Shown: positions 18,061-28,916, counted from the first letter of the stretch. The stretch is 64,000 nucleotides of DNA from Acidobacteriota bacterium (GCA_021818585.1 JAKATU010000017.1:37913-101912); one strand, 5' to 3'. Translations and numbers: made by a program. Notes: generated by a model from the letters alone, not told the origin.

Positions 18061-18273
18061 ATGAACTGGGTACTTCTTGCGTTGGGGATTGTTCTGTTTG
18101 TAGCCGGCGTAGTTGGGCAGATTCGGGGCCGCGCCAAGGCGAAGGAGTTTCATCCACAGGACTTGCAGGCTCGCAGGTGGGTATTGACTGTGGGATCGAT
18201 TGTCGTGGGGGCGTGGGTGGTGGCGCTGTCCGCTGCGCACCTGCTTTACGTGATGGAAGTGGCGCGGCGGTAG
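18061..18273 (+). CDS. small two-span membrane protein, unknown function
   Basis: A 70-residue protein, MNWVLLALGIVLFVAGVVG followed by a basic loop (QIRGRAKAKEFHPQDLQARR) and a second hydrophobic helix, ending VMEVARR. The ATG at 18061 has a purine-rich AAAGGGGGCAGGG upstream. It lies on the plus strand between ccmB and ccmC, which are both on minus, so it faces ccmB and is divergent from ccmC. I do not recognise a family. Frames on the opposite strand here are rich in Ser/Pro/Arg and look like shadows. Confidence 0.6.
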   Translation: MNWVLLALGIVLFVAGVVGQIRGRAKAKEFHPQDLQARRWVLTVGSIVVGAWVVALSAAHLLYVMEVARR

Positions 18274-18318
18274 ATTGCGGGCTTGCGGCTTGCATGGCGC
18301 GTGCGGCTGAGTTGGGAT

Positions 18319-19005
18319 TCAGCCTTCGGCGTGGAGCACTGTGTCAAAGAGCAGCAGGCAGACGGTGGTGAAGATGATGTCGTAGACGGCGAGCATTTTG
18401 ATCCAGAGGATGGGATCGGATGCGCCGGTGATGATGGCCGTGGTGGACATGACCATGGCGAGCAGGGCGGGGATGAAGATGGGCAGGAGGATGAGCGGCA
18501 GGAGCATTTCCCGGCTGCGGGAGCGGATGGAGAGAGCTGCGAAGAAGACTCCGTTGACGATGAGCGCCCATGTGCCGAGGGGGATGACGATGGCGAGCTG
18601 CCAGGCCTGACCGATGACGTTGAGGTTGTAGAAGATGACGAAGAGCGGGGCGAGGATGATTTCAACGACGGTGAGGAGGATGAAGTTGGCGAGGACCTTG
18701 CCTATGAAGAGGTCGTTGGCGCTGGCGTTGGTCATGCGTTGCGCGTCGAGGACCTGATTGTTGAGTTCGCGTGCCCAGACCTGGTTGAGCGCGCTCATGG
18801 CGGCGAACATGATGGCGACGCAGAGGATGGCGCCGGTGAACTTGTGGAGGTATGGGTTGGTGGGATCGAAGGCAAGTGAGAAGATGGCGACGACCAGCAA
18901 TGCGAAGAAGAGCATGGCGTTGGCCGAGTCCTTGGATCGCCATTCGATTTTAAGGTCCTTGGCGAGGTGGGCGAGTATGTAGGGGCGGCGGCGAAGGATG
19001 CTCAT
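18319..19005 (-). CDS. ccmB: CcmB haem-exporter ABC permease
   Basis: A 228-residue protein with six predicted spans and CcmB features: an N-terminal KDLKIEWRSKDSANAMLFFALLV-like stretch (split by its first helix), LNQVWARELNNQVLDAQR and the late SDPILWIKMLAVYDIIF. It forms the membrane part of the CcmAB transporter, whose ATP use drives release of holo-CcmE. Its start overlaps the stop of the deacylase gene by four bases. A hundred-odd bases beyond its stop the strand is free of minus-strand genes until ccmC. Confidence 0.92.
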   Translation of the reverse strand: MSILRRRPYILAHLAKDLKIEWRSKDSANAMLFFALLVVAIFSLAFDPTNPYLHKFTGAILCVAIMFAAMSALNQVWARELNNQVLDAQRMTNASANDLFIGKVLANFILLTVVEIILAPLFVIFYNLNVIGQAWQLAIVIPLGTWALIVNGVFFAALSIRSRSREMLLPLILLPIFIPALLAMVMSTTAIITGASDPILWIKMLAVYDIIFTTVCLLLFDTVLHAEG

Positions 19006-19481
19006 GATGCGGACTCCCGAGTGAGCGGGGCGATGGTGGCCTGGGCGGCGCGGAGATAGTCGGCGGGTGAGAGCAGCATTTGCAGGCCGCGCGTGCCTGC
19101 GGAGACGGAGATGGTGTCAAAGAGTTCGATGGTTTCGTCGCTGTAGACGGGGAAGTTTTTTTTTGCGCCGAAGACGGTGACGCCGCCGCGAATGTAGCCG
19201 GTGAGGGTCTGTACTTCTTTGACGGAGACCATTTCTATTTTGCGGGTTCCGGCGGCGTGGGCGAGCTTTTTGAAGTCGAGTTCCTGATCTCCGGGGATGA
19301 CGGCGAAGACATGGTCGCGCTCATGGGTGACGCAGAGGAGGGTTTTGAAGACCTGCTCGGGCGGAAGGCCGATTTTTTCGGCGACGAGTTCGGCAGAGAA
19401 TTCTTCCGGGTCGAGCTGATACTCGCGGAGTTCGTAGGGTATTTTGAGGGTGTCGAGGAAGCGCGCGGCGTTGGTCCTCAT
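19002..19481 (-). CDS. ybaK: YbaK/EbsC-type Cys-tRNA(Pro) deacylase
   Basis: A 159-residue single-domain protein of the YbaK/ProX trans-editing family, which hydrolyses cysteine wrongly attached to tRNA-Pro. It begins MRTNAARFLDTLKIPYELREY and has VFKTLLCVTHERDHVFAVIPGDQELD with the conserved Lys/Thr region, then GYIRGGVTVFGAKK matching the family's GYxxGGxSPxG loop with a small change. It overlaps ccmA and ccmB by four bases on each side, so it is translated with the haem exporter genes. Why a tRNA editing enzyme sits in this operon is not obvious. Confidence 0.88.
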   Translation of the reverse strand: MRTNAARFLDTLKIPYELREYQLDPEEFSAELVAEKIGLPPEQVFKTLLCVTHERDHVFAVIPGDQELDFKKLAHAAGTRKIEMVSVKEVQTLTGYIRGGVTVFGAKKNFPVYSDETIELFDTISVSAGTRGLQMLLSPADYLRAAQATIAPLTRESAS

Positions 19482-20245
19482 GCCTGCTCTCCGACAGTGG
19501 AGGGTGCGTAGGCTGGGCCTTGCTGGAGGGAGTCGAGCGCTCCGGCGCGGAGGAAGACGAGGTAGTCTGCGATGGGCTCGGCGAGGTCGCGCTGGTGGGT
19601 AGTGAGGACGACGGTGTGGCCCTGCTCGCGGATGCGCTGGACGAGGGCGAGCATCTGGTGGGCGCTGGCGATGTCCATGTTGGAGAAAGGCTCGTCGAGC
19701 AGGAGCAGTTCGGGCTGGGAGATGAGCACGCGGGCGAGCGAGGCGCGCTGGCGCATGCCCTGGGAGTACTGAGAGATAGGGCGATTGAGTTCCGGGTCAA
19801 GCCCCACGGCGGAGAGCGCCTGCGCGGGCGTGAGGCAGTCACGCTGCTGGTAGAGGCTGGCGAAGTAGTGGAGATTTTCCGCGCCGGTGAGCTGGTCATA
19901 AAGCATGGGCGCGTGGCTCATGTAGCCGATGCGTCCGCGTGCTTCTTCGGGCCGGAGGTCTTCAAAGACCTTGATGGCGCCATAGGTGGGGCGGATTAAG
20001 CCGCCGAGAGTACGGAGGAGGGTGGATTTGCCGGCGCCGTTTTCACCGAGAAGGACGTAGCAGCGTCCGGACTGGATCTGGAAGGTGATTTTGCGGAGCG
20101 CTGCGAAGGCGCCGTAGAGTTTGGAGACGTTTTCGAGCTGTGCGACGGTAGGCATATTGGCCGGGGTTGCAGGAGCCTGCTGCTCCTGCTGCCTGGTGAT
20201 GGGGGTCTTTCTGGTTGCTGCGCCGTCGATGAGGCTCGGGCTCAT
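19478..20245 (-). CDS. ccmA: CcmA haem-exporter ABC ATPase
   Basis: About 255 residues from the ATG at 20245, or 225 from the ATG at 20155. Walker A is LGENGAGKST, the Q-loop region is YMSHAPMLYDQL, the ABC signature appears as YSQGMRQRASLAR, Walker B is LLLLDEPFSNMD, and TTHQRDL supplies the switch His. It pairs with CcmB. The first 30 residues from 20245 are Thr/Gln/Ala-rich and not typical, so the shorter start may be the real one; neither has a strong ribosome-binding site. The start at 20245 follows the ccmE stop by ten bases. Confidence 0.9.
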   Translation of the reverse strand: MSPSLIDGAATRKTPITRQQEQQAPATPANMPTVAQLENVSKLYGAFAALRKITFQIQSGRCYVLLGENGAGKSTLLRTLGGLIRPTYGAIKVFEDLRPEEARGRIGYMSHAPMLYDQLTGAENLHYFASLYQQRDCLTPAQALSAVGLDPELNRPISQYSQGMRQRASLARVLISQPELLLLDEPFSNMDIASAHQMLALVQRIREQGHTVVLTTHQRDLAEPIADYLVFLRAGALDSLQQGPAYAPSTVGEQA

Positions 20246-20255
20246 AGCTTGCGGA

Positions 20256-20762
20256 TTACTTGCGTAGAGTGGTTTGCGCGTCTGCCATGGCGGATGTGGG
20301 TGCGGGCTCTGCCGCGTTTGTGGCCGTGGGTTGCATAGCTGATTTGGCGCTGGGAGCCGCTGCGGGTTTGGCGGGCGCATAGTGCGATGCGCACTTGGAC
20401 TGCAGTTCCGTGGCGTGGAATACGCCGTCACGACCGTAGGTACCGACTGCCAGGGTGGGCGCGTTGCTCTTGAAGGTGTCCGGCGGCGGCTGCTCTCCTA
20501 CGTATTCGACGCGGAGTTTGTCGGTTTTTTCGTACAGTGTGAAGTCGGCATTCGGACCCTGGCGCACAATACTGCCCGGCACTACCTGACCGGCGACGCG
20601 GAGGTGGCGGGTGTAGGCCTTGTTCCCCATTGTCTGGAGTTCTTTGATGGTCACATAGTAGCTCTTGTTCGACTGCTCAGCGCTGATCGACAGGTAGGCT
20701 ATGGAGCCAAGGATTACGAAGATTGCGATGGCGATTTTGTAGGTGTTTCCGTTGCTCTTCAT
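20256..20762 (-). CDS. ccmE: CcmE haem chaperone, CxxxY variant
   Basis: About 168 residues: one N-terminal signal anchor (about 10-27), an OB-fold periplasmic domain (RVAGQVVPGSIVRQG, DFTLYEKTDKLRVEYVG, LAVGTYGRDGVFHATEL) and an Ala/Pro-rich tail. The haem-attachment site, HxxxY in most CcmE (KHDENY in E. coli), reads KCASHY here, so Cys at about residue 124 replaces the covalent-haem His while Tyr is kept. The CxxxY type is known from some archaea and Desulfovibrio-like bacteria. The ATG at 20762 lies three bases after the predicted start of transcription, suggesting a nearly leaderless mRNA. Confidence 0.92.
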   Translation of the reverse strand: MKSNGNTYKIAIAIFVILGSIAYLSISAEQSNKSYYVTIKELQTMGNKAYTRHLRVAGQVVPGSIVRQGPNADFTLYEKTDKLRVEYVGEQPPPDTFKSNAPTLAVGTYGRDGVFHATELQSKCASHYAPAKPAAAPSAKSAMQPTATNAAEPAPTSAMADAQTTLRK

Positions 20763-20771
20763 CACCAGTTT

Positions 20772-20777
20772 ATTCTA
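20772..20777 (-). promoter_or_regulatory. predicted -10 box of ccmE
   Basis: TAGAAT on the minus strand (five of six consensus bases). It predicts transcription starting near 20765, only a few bases before the ccmE start codon. There is no consensus -35; the CRP/FNR-like box lies at the right distance to replace it. Confidence 0.5.
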
Positions 20778-20800
20778 CGGCAGGGTTGCGAGCGGGCGCA

Positions 20801-20816
20801 TGTGATTCCTGTCACA
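20801..20816. promoter_or_regulatory. CRP-like box between ccmE and thiC
   Basis: TGTGATTCCTGTCACA, an exact TGTGA-N6-TCACA match to the CRP consensus half-sites. Its centre is 31.5 bases upstream of the TAGAAT box of ccmE (about -43), so ccmE is the likely target. It is about 170 bases from thiC, with no clear -10 at class II distance on that side. Confidence 0.65.
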
Positions 20817-20929
20817 GGGAGTGCGATTTTTGACAATTGTGGAGGAGAATAACAGCAGGGCTTACGGTCCCGCGGCATGGGAAAGAACGTGACGGAAGCC
20901 ACCGAGGGTGGTGGTTTCGCAATTTATAA

Positions 20930-22441
<1,512 letters not shown>

Positions 22442-22460
22442 GCGAAGTTGGGCGTATGCA

Positions 22461-22498
22461 AACCGCTCCGGGGAGTTGCCCGGGGCGGTTTTCTTTTT
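22461..22498 (+). terminator. rho-independent terminator of thiC
   Basis: A 12-base-pair stem (AACCGCTCCGGG with its complement, one G-T pair), a six-base loop and then TTCTTTTT. A textbook terminator twenty bases after the thiC stop. Confidence 0.9.
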
Positions 22499-22619
22499 GG
22501 AATGAGGGGATTGTGATGCTTTCCGGGCGGGGCTCAGCAAACCCGGATGGGGCTTGCGTGTATCTCATAGAAGGACGAGCTTTGCATGAATAGCTCAAGA
22601 TAGAGGAGGATTTGCTTCT

Positions 22620-22868
22620 ATGGATTCCATGAAAGTGTGGGCGGCATTCACGGTGGGCGTGCTGGCGGGCGCGGGGGTTGCGCTGCTATATGCACCGCAG
22701 ACGGGTGAGCGCACGAGGCGGCAACTGAGGCGCAGCATTGAGGACGCGGGGGATTATTTGAAAGAAACCGCGGATGATGTGCAGGACCGCGCGCAGGATT
22801 ATGTGAAGCGCAGCCGGGATGTGGTGGAAGACCTGGTGGAGTCGGCCCGGAAGGCTGTGCGCGTGTAG
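22620..22868 (+). CDS. YtxH-domain small membrane-anchored protein
   Basis: 82 residues. An N-terminal glycine-rich hydrophobic helix (AAFTVGVLAGAGVALLYAPQTG) has the YtxH signature ending APQSG/APQTG followed by Glu-Arg-Thr-Arg. The rest is a highly charged amphipathic helix resembling a coiled coil (YLKETADDVQDRAQDYVK). YtxH proteins are often stress-linked, but their biochemical role is unknown. ATAGAGGAGG lies a few bases before the ATG. The gene has its own downstream hairpin, so it is monocistronic. Confidence 0.85.
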   Translation: MDSMKVWAAFTVGVLAGAGVALLYAPQTGERTRRQLRRSIEDAGDYLKETADDVQDRAQDYVKRSRDVVEDLVESARKAVRV

Positions 22869-22890
22869 GGTAGTTTGCGGTGAAGATGGA

Positions 22891-22918
22891 AAGGCCCGGC
22901 GGGATGCCGGGCCTTTGT
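22891..22918. terminator. terminator hairpin between ytxH and clpC
   Basis: AAGGCCCGGC, a GGGAT loop, GCCGGGCCTT, then TTGTTG on plus. A ten-base-pair stem lies between two convergent genes. On minus it is followed by TTTCC, so it may serve both transcripts. Confidence 0.8.
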
Positions 22919-22938
22919 TGCTGCTTGATGGAAGGCGG

Positions 22939-25395
22939 TTAGCTGTAGAGCAGGATGCCTTCGGGCTTGGTGTCTTCTCCGTCCGCGGCGACGGGACGGT
23001 AGAAGAGCTGATTGTTGTCGAGGTAAACTTCGAGGAAGGCCGGACGCTCGGGGATGTTGCCGGCGATGAGTGCTTCCGAGAGTGGATCTTCGACGTAGCG
23101 CTGGAGGGCGCGGCGCAGCGGGCGCGCTCCGTAGCTGCGGTCGATCATGGTCTTCTCGATGATCCACTTCTTGGCGTCTTCGTTGACCGAAATGGTGATG
23201 GCCTTTTGCGCCAGGTTCGCGTTGAGCTGCTGTACGAGCAGTTCGAGAATCTGGATGAGGTCCGAGTCGGTGAGCGACTGGAAGATGATGATCTCGTCGA
23301 TACGGTTGAGGAACTCGGGGTTGAAGGTGCGCTTGACTTCGTTGCGGACGAGGTCTTCGACCTTGTCCATGACGATGTCTTCACGCTCGCTCTGGAAGCC
23401 GAGGCCCTGCTTGCGCTGGAGATGGCGCGCACCGATGTTGGAGGTCATGATGATGATGGTGTTCTTGAAGTCGACGGTGTTGCCGAGGCCGTCGGTGAGC
23501 TGACCATCTTCAAAGACCTGCAGCAGGATGTTGAAGACATCCGGGTGGGCCTTTTCGATTTCGTCGAGGAGGACTACGGAGTATGGCGAACGCTTGACGC
23601 GCTCGGTGAGCTGACCGCCTTCCTCGTAACCGACATAGCCCGGAGGCGAACCGATGAGCTTGGAGACGGAGTGCTTCTCCATGAACTCGGACATGTCGAA
23701 GCGGATGAGCGCCTTTTCACTGCCGAAGAGGAACTGCGCGAGGGTGCGGGCGACCTCGGTTTTGCCGACGCCGGTGGGACCGAGGAAGAGGAACGAACCG
23801 ATGGGCCGGTGCGGTGATTTGAGTCCGGCACGGGAGCGGCGAATGGCGCGGGCGAGGGCTGAGATGGCCTTCTCCTGCGAGATGACGCGCTTGTGCAGCT
23901 CGCCTTCGACGCGCAGCAGCTTCTGGGTCTCTTCTTCCTTTATGGAGGTGATGGGGACGCCGGTCCAGCGGCTGACCACGTCCTCGATGTCTTCGCGAGT
24001 GACGATGCCCGCGGTGGAGTCGTCGAGGTGATATTTTTCGCGCAGAGTGCGGAGGTTCTCGCGCTCTTTGCGTTCTTCGTCGGAGTAGAAACGCGCCTTC
24101 TCGAACTCGTGATTCGCGATGGCGTTTTCCATGCGATGGACGATGAACTTAATGCGCTTGTGGACCTCGGTGATCTCTTCCGGCAGCGAGGTCTGACGCA
24201 GCTTGACGCGTGCCCCGGCCTCGTCGATGAGGTCGATGGCCTTGTCCGGCAGGAAGCGGTCGGGGATGTAGCGATTCGAGTGGGAGACGGAGAACTCGAT
24301 GGAGTCGTCCGTGTAGGAGACCGCATGGAATTTTTCGTAGCGGTCCTTGATGCCCATGATGACTTTGACTGCGTCTTCTTCATTGGGTGGCGGTACTTTG
24401 ACGGATTGGAAACGGCGTTCGAGGGAGCGGTCTTTCTCGATGGATTTGCGGTATTCGCCGGGGGTGGTGGCGCCGATGCACTGGATTTCTCCGCGTGACA
24501 GCGCTGGCTTGAGAATGTTGGCGGCGTCGAGCGAGCCCTCGGCCGAGCCTGCGCCGACGAGGGTGTGGAGCTCATCGATGAAGATGATGGAGTTCTGATT
24601 TTCCATCAGCTCCTTCATGATGGTTTTGAGGCGCTCTTCAAACTGGCCGCGGTACTTGGTTCCGGCGACGATGAGCGAGAGGTCGAGCGCGAGGATGCGC
24701 TTGTCGGCGAGGAAGCTTGGCACATCTCCGTCTGAGATGCGCTGCGCGAGACCTTCGACGATGGCGGTTTTGCCGACACCGGGCTCGCCGATGAGGACGG
24801 GGTTATTTTTGGTACGGCGGCAGAGGATCTGTATGACGCGTTCGAGCTCTCCGTCACGGCCGATGAGCGGATCGAGCTGGTTGTCCAGGGCAGCCTGGGT
24901 GAGGTCGCGCGAGAATTCGCTGAGCATGCTCTGCTCGCGGTTGCGCTGGGCGGGTGGAGCTTTTTCCTGGGTGGCGCGGGCGAGCTCTTCGCGGATGGCG
25001 ACGAGCTTGAGGCCGCGCTCCTGCAAGATTTCCGCGGCGAAGCATTTTTCTTCGCGGAGCAGGCCGAGGAGCAGATGTTCTGTGCCGATGTGCTTGTGCG
25101 AGAGGCGCTCTGCTTCTTCCGCAGCGTAGGCGAGCACGCGCTTGCACTCATTGGAGAGCGGCAGATCGACGGAGGTAGAAACTTTTTCGCGAATGGTGGT
25201 GTGGCCCTCGATTTGTTTGCGGATCGATTCCACGGACGCATGGGAGCGCAGGAAGCGGTTGGTAAGGGCCTTGTCTTCGCGGAGCAGGCCGAGCAGCAGG
25301 TGCTCGGTTTCAATGTAAGGCGAGCCGAACTGGCTGGCCTCGTAGCGTGCGAAGAAGATTACGCGCCGTGCTTTTTCTGTATAGCGTTCGAACAT
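22939..25395 (-). CDS. clpC: ClpC AAA+ unfoldase of the Clp protease
   Basis: 818 residues. A double Clp N-domain (about 1-150) with [15 protein letters not shown] repeats leads to AAA domain 1 (Walker [14 protein letters not shown] near 200), a middle UVR/coiled-coil domain around 420-455 (the ClpC hallmark), and AAA domain 2 (Walker [14 protein letters not shown] near 536, with [15 protein letters not shown] pore and sensor motifs). It unfolds substrates for ClpP in an ATP-driven way. Start ATG at 25395 with AGGGGGA upstream. No CtsR or McsAB genes are adjacent, so it is not the Firmicutes-style operon. Confidence 0.96.
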   Translation of the reverse strand: MFERYTEKARRVIFFARYEASQFGSPYIETEHLLLGLLREDKALTNRFLRSHASVESIRKQIEGHTTIREKVSTSVDLPLSNECKRVLAYAAEEAERLSHKHIGTEHLLLGLLREEKCFAAEILQERGLKLVAIREELARATQEKAPPAQRNREQSMLSEFSRDLTQAALDNQLDPLIGRDGELERVIQILCRRTKNNPVLIGEPGVGKTAIVEGLAQRISDGDVPSFLADKRILALDLSLIVAGTKYRGQFEERLKTIMKELMENQNSIIFIDELHTLVGAGSAEGSLDAANILKPALSRGEIQCIGATTPGEYRKSIEKDRSLERRFQSVKVPPPNEEDAVKVIMGIKDRYEKFHAVSYTDDSIEFSVSHSNRYIPDRFLPDKAIDLIDEAGARVKLRQTSLPEEITEVHKRIKFIVHRMENAIANHEFEKARFYSDEERKERENLRTLREKYHLDDSTAGIVTREDIEDVVSRWTGVPITSIKEEETQKLLRVEGELHKRVISQEKAISALARAIRRSRAGLKSPHRPIGSFLFLGPTGVGKTEVARTLAQFLFGSEKALIRFDMSEFMEKHSVSKLIGSPPGYVGYEEGGQLTERVKRSPYSVVLLDEIEKAHPDVFNILLQVFEDGQLTDGLGNTVDFKNTIIIMTSNIGARHLQRKQGLGFQSEREDIVMDKVEDLVRNEVKRTFNPEFLNRIDEIIIFQSLTDSDLIQILELLVQQLNANLAQKAITISVNEDAKKWIIEKTMIDRSYGARPLRRALQRYVEDPLSEALIAGNIPERPAFLEVYLDNNQLFYRPVAADGEDTKPEGILLYS

Positions 25396-25632
25396 GTTCC
25401 CCCTGGGAAAGGCTTTGCGAAAGACGGTTGCTGAGGGTCGTTGCCTTCAGAGCCGGAGATCGCGCATCCCTTCATCCCTGTTCGTCGTCCTGAGCCTAAA
25501 GCCTGGCTAAAGATGGACAACCCGAAGGCTGGGTTCGGCGAGGCCGAATGTCAGCCCATGATTCGGAAATCTATTCTTATTTTCTGCCTTCTTTGGAGTC
25601 CTGTTCTTTTGCTGGTTCCGGAAAAGTATCGG

Positions 25633-26412
25633 CTAGTTTTCCAAAGTTGGCGAGATGACTGTCAGGCGGCCCGATTCGAGCCGTAGGATACGAGAGCATC
25701 GCCGCGCCAGCGCCATGTTGTGCGTGACAATGACGGAGGTGAGGCGGTGATTACGGTGGAGTTTCTCAATGAGGCCGAAGACGACGCCGGAGGTGCGGGA
25801 GTCGAGATCGCCGGTGGGTTCGTCGGCTAGCAGAACGCGCGGTTCGGTGACGAGGGCGCGAGCGAGCGAGACGCGCTGCTGCTCTCCGCCCGACAGTTCG
25901 CCGGCGCGGTGGGTGGCGCGGTCACTGAGTTCAACTTCCTTCAACCACTTCTCCGCACGTTCGAGAGCCCGCGCTTTGTTTTCTCCCCTGGCCAGGAGCG
26001 GCATAGCGACGTTTTCGATGGCCGTAAATTCCGGCAGGAGGTAGTGAAACTGCCAGACATAACCAATTTCCCGATTGCGAAACTGGGCTGCCTGCCTGCG
26101 GGTGAGCTGATTGACCTGAATTGAGCCATAGTATACGTCACCGCTGGAAGGCTCATCCAGCGCACCCATGATGTGCAGGAGGGTACTTTTTCCGGCCCCG
26201 GACTCACCCACGATGGCTAGCATTTCCCCCTCCTCGACGTTGAGGTAGAGGCCGTCGAAGAGCACCAGTTGACGCCTGCCAGTGTGGTAGGCCTTGTGCA
26301 GGTTGCTCAACCTGATAATGAATGGATGCTCGATGGGTGCCTGAGGACGCAATTCCAGGTTGGCGCCGGTGGTGTGGCTGCGTGACGAGTCGGGGGATTG
26401 CGTCGGTTCCAT
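25633..26412 (-). CDS. lolD: LolD-type ABC ATPase (lipoprotein release / MacB-like)
   Basis: About 259 residues from the ATG at 26412 (CAGGT five bases upstream); an ATG at 26436 would add eight. Walker A is GESGAGKST, the signature LSGGEQQRV, Walker B VLLADEPTGDLD, and the switch His VTHN. The LolD/MacB subclass is supported by the conserved region IENVAMPLL and by the FtsX-type permease gene three genes upstream. In LolCDE it extracts outer-membrane lipoproteins from the inner membrane and hands them to LolA. The N-terminal 30 residues are an unusual Ser/Thr-rich extension. Confidence 0.88.
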   Translation of the reverse strand: MEPTQSPDSSRSHTTGANLELRPQAPIEHPFIIRLSNLHKAYHTGRRQLVLFDGLYLNVEEGEMLAIVGESGAGKSTLLHIMGALDEPSSGDVYYGSIQVNQLTRRQAAQFRNREIGYVWQFHYLLPEFTAIENVAMPLLARGENKARALERAEKWLKEVELSDRATHRAGELSGGEQQRVSLARALVTEPRVLLADEPTGDLDSRTSGVVFGLIEKLHRNHRLTSVIVTHNMALARRCSRILRLESGRLTVISPTLEN

Positions 26413-26579
26413 AACTACCTGTAGCACCCTTGGCATGAGGATGGGAAGAAGGATTCTTCGTAAAGGCTTTGGAGAGGATGAAAACAGTTCCGAAATGCAC
26501 GGTTATGCCATTTTATTGGACTGGGTAAGCTGCATTCAGTCAGCGGGAGGGAGAAGAATTCTTGTGGTTTTCATGGGTA

Positions 26580-27626
26580 TCAGAGATGCGAGGCGGGCCG
26601 TTTCCAAGCGGGCATCTTGAAAAACCACTCGACATGGAGGAATTTGCGGTTGTGGTAGATCAGAGCCGGGAAGAGGACAGCAGCGACTGTCTGCGAGGGG
26701 ATGTGGATCGGGTTGGAAGTGGTATGGAAGACCTGGAAGAGGATCTGGCGGATTGCTCCCTGAAAATAGGGCGATAGAAGGTAGATGGCGATGGAGGCTT
26801 CTCCGCACCATGCGAGAGATCTGGCGATGATGGGTGCGGGAATGGAGACGGCGAAGAGGAAGAGGCCAGCGGTTCCGGCGAGTCCGAGAGGGATGAAGAG
26901 AAGTTTGGGGAGTCCAGCGGGGTAATGGAGGGTGGCGGCTGCGATGCCGCCGAAGAGGGCGAGGCAGACAAGCGCGGCGACCCAGCGATTGAGGCGCTGG
27001 ATTGTCGAGATGCGGGCGCCGACAAGTTGACCGGTGACGACGAAGATGTATTCCCAGAAGACGCCATCTATGCCGTGGTTGCCGGTATTTGGCCAGAAAT
27101 AGCTGAGAGGCACGGCGAGCGCGAGTCGCAGCCAGATAGGCAGGCGCCGGGTGAGGACGGCGAGCATGAGGATGAAAAAGAGGGTGTAAAGGAACCAGCC
27201 GCTGTTTCCGATGAGGAGGTTGCCAAGGTAGGCGAGAATGGTTGGCCGGGCACCAGACTGGAACTGGGATATCCAGGGTAGAAGCGGGAGCGCGAGCAAG
27301 GGCCAGAGGAAGTAGGGGTACAGAACTGTCCGGAGTTTTTCCCGAGCGAAGCCTGCCGGGCCGCGTTTTATGAGGCTGTGGTCGAGGAAGAGACCGGCTA
27401 CGAAGAAGAATGCCGGCATGTGGAAGGAGTATATGAAGCTTTCCGAGAGGTCGTACGCGGCGCCCTGGAGCAGGTAGCGATGGCTCATACCCTGCATGAC
27501 ATGGCCCAGCACGACGAGGATGATGGCAACGCCTTTGACGATGTCCACGGCCTGGTTACGGCTTTTGTTTTGGCGGGAGACTTCGGTTCCGGATGGAGAA
27601 TCCGTTGTCTCGAGAGTCGCAGACAT
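26580..27626 (-). CDS. acyltransferase 3 family membrane protein
   Basis: About 348 residues with ten or so hydrophobic helices. The acyltransferase-3 family start is DIVKGVAIILVVLGHVMQG, the conserved His lying in that first helix, and SFHMPAFFFVAGLF follows. Such enzymes transfer acetyl or other acyl groups to cell-surface sugars or lipids. The ATG at 27626 is used; the open frame extends upstream only as a shadow of the permease gene. It sits between the LolC/E-like and LolD genes, where a lipoprotein- or glycan-modifying role would make sense, but the substrate cannot be told. Confidence 0.88.
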   Translation of the reverse strand: MSATLETTDSPSGTEVSRQNKSRNQAVDIVKGVAIILVVLGHVMQGMSHRYLLQGAAYDLSESFIYSFHMPAFFFVAGLFLDHSLIKRGPAGFAREKLRTVLYPYFLWPLLALPLLPWISQFQSGARPTILAYLGNLLIGNSGWFLYTLFFILMLAVLTRRLPIWLRLALAVPLSYFWPNTGNHGIDGVFWEYIFVVTGQLVGARISTIQRLNRWVAALVCLALFGGIAAATLHYPAGLPKLLFIPLGLAGTAGLFLFAVSIPAPIIARSLAWCGEASIAIYLLSPYFQGAIRQILFQVFHTTSNPIHIPSQTVAAVLFPALIYHNRKFLHVEWFFKMPAWKRPASHL

Positions 27627-27675
27627 GGTGGGGATTATCCTCTTTGAAAAGGGTACGACAGACGAATGATGACGG

Positions 27676-28911
27676 CTACTCGTAGCGGAGGGCCTCAGCT
27701 GGCAGGATGCGTGCGGCGGCGCTGGAGGGGTAGAGCGTTGCGATGAGGGAGACGCCGAGTGAGAGCGCGGTGACGAGGACTCCGTCCATGAGGCGCGGGG
27801 CGAAGGGAAGGTAGTCAATCGAATAGACTTGCGCGCTGAGATGGATGAAGTGGTAGTGCTGGCCGAGGAGCGAGATGGTGTAGCCGAGGATGAGTCCGAA
27901 GAAGGTTCCGACGGTGCTGATGAGGAAGCCCTGCAGGAGGAAGATTCGTCGGATCTGGCTGGGTTCGACGCCCATGGACATGAGGACGGCAATGTCCTTT
28001 GTTTTTTCCATGACCATCATGGTGAGGGCAATGAGGATGTTGAGAGCGGCGACGCAGACGATGAGGCCGATGATGATGAAGGTGACGATCTGCTCTTCCT
28101 GGAGTGCGCCGAAGAGTTGGCGGTTCTGCTGAATCCAGTTGGAGGTAGTGAAACCGGGGCCTGCGGCTTTCTGGATCTCCTTGCCGATGGGGCCTACGTT
28201 GTAGAGGTTGTCGACTTTGAAGGAGATGATGGAGACGACGTCCGGCTCACCGAAGAGCTGCTGCGCGGTTTTGAGAGGGATGAAGCCGAAGCTGGAGTCG
28301 TACTGGTAGAAGCCGGAGTGGAAGATGCCGACGACCTGGAAGCGCTGGTATTTGGGAATGAGGCCGTAGGGGGTGAGGTCGCCCTGCGGGCTGGTGACCA
28401 TGACTGTGTCGCCGACTTTTGCGCCGATGGTGCTGGCGAGATCGCGGCCCAGGACGACGGGTGGGGTGTCGCCAGGCTGGACGGATTGGGAGAGCTGGGC
28501 GGCGCTGCCGGAGGTGAGGTGCGCGAGGATGTTGCTGATGGTTTGCTCGTCTTTGGGGACGATGCCTTTGAGCATGGCTCCGCCAGCGCGTGCGCCGCGC
28601 GAGATGAGGACGGGCTCGTAGAGGCCGGGCGCCGCGGCGGTGATGTGGGGCAGTTTGCGGAGGCGTTCGAGGAGCGGCTGCCATTTCTGGATGCCGTCGC
28701 TCATGGTGCGGAGGAGGTCAATGTCCGCGCTGGAGTTGAGCAGGCGGCTTTGGAGGTCGCGGCGCATGCCAGTGGTGATGGCAAGCGCGATGATGAGCGA
28801 GGCGACGCCGACGGCAACACCGACCACCGAGATGATGGTGATGATGCCGATGACCGCCTGACGGCGTTTGGCCCTCAGATAGCGCGCGGCGACGAAAAGC
28901 TCAAAGCGCAT
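27676..28911 (-). CDS. lolC: LolC/LolE-family ABC permease
   Basis: A 411-residue permease with four membrane spans in the FtsX/MacB pattern: one at 20-45, then a large periplasmic domain (about 50-265), then three spans. The N-terminus ELFVAARYLRAKRRQAVIGIITIISVVGV is split by its first helix and is typical of LolC/E, as are the late MVMEKTKDIAVLMSMGVEPSQIRRIF and LLGQHYHFIHL. A single LolC/E-like gene implies a homodimeric LolFD-type exporter. It starts five bases after the preceding propeller gene. The ATPase partner is the LolD gene beyond the acyltransferase. Confidence 0.9.
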   Translation of the reverse strand: MRFELFVAARYLRAKRRQAVIGIITIISVVGVAVGVASLIIALAITTGMRRDLQSRLLNSSADIDLLRTMSDGIQKWQPLLERLRKLPHITAAAPGLYEPVLISRGARAGGAMLKGIVPKDEQTISNILAHLTSGSAAQLSQSVQPGDTPPVVLGRDLASTIGAKVGDTVMVTSPQGDLTPYGLIPKYQRFQVVGIFHSGFYQYDSSFGFIPLKTAQQLFGEPDVVSIISFKVDNLYNVGPIGKEIQKAAGPGFTTSNWIQQNRQLFGALQEEQIVTFIIIGLIVCVAALNILIALTMMVMEKTKDIAVLMSMGVEPSQIRRIFLLQGFLISTVGTFFGLILGYTISLLGQHYHFIHLSAQVYSIDYLPFAPRLMDGVLVTALSLGVSLIATLYPSSAAARILPAEALRYE

Positions 28912-28916
28912 GGCGG

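Noticed and set aside
17800..18295. two minus-strand frames between ccmB and ccmC
   Set aside because: Ser/Pro/Arg-rich, overlapping the regulatory region and the plus-strand membrane protein; no signal, domain or ribosome-binding site.
22819..23817. 332-codon plus-strand frame opposite clpC
   Set aside because: Acidic, low-complexity shadow of the ClpC gene.
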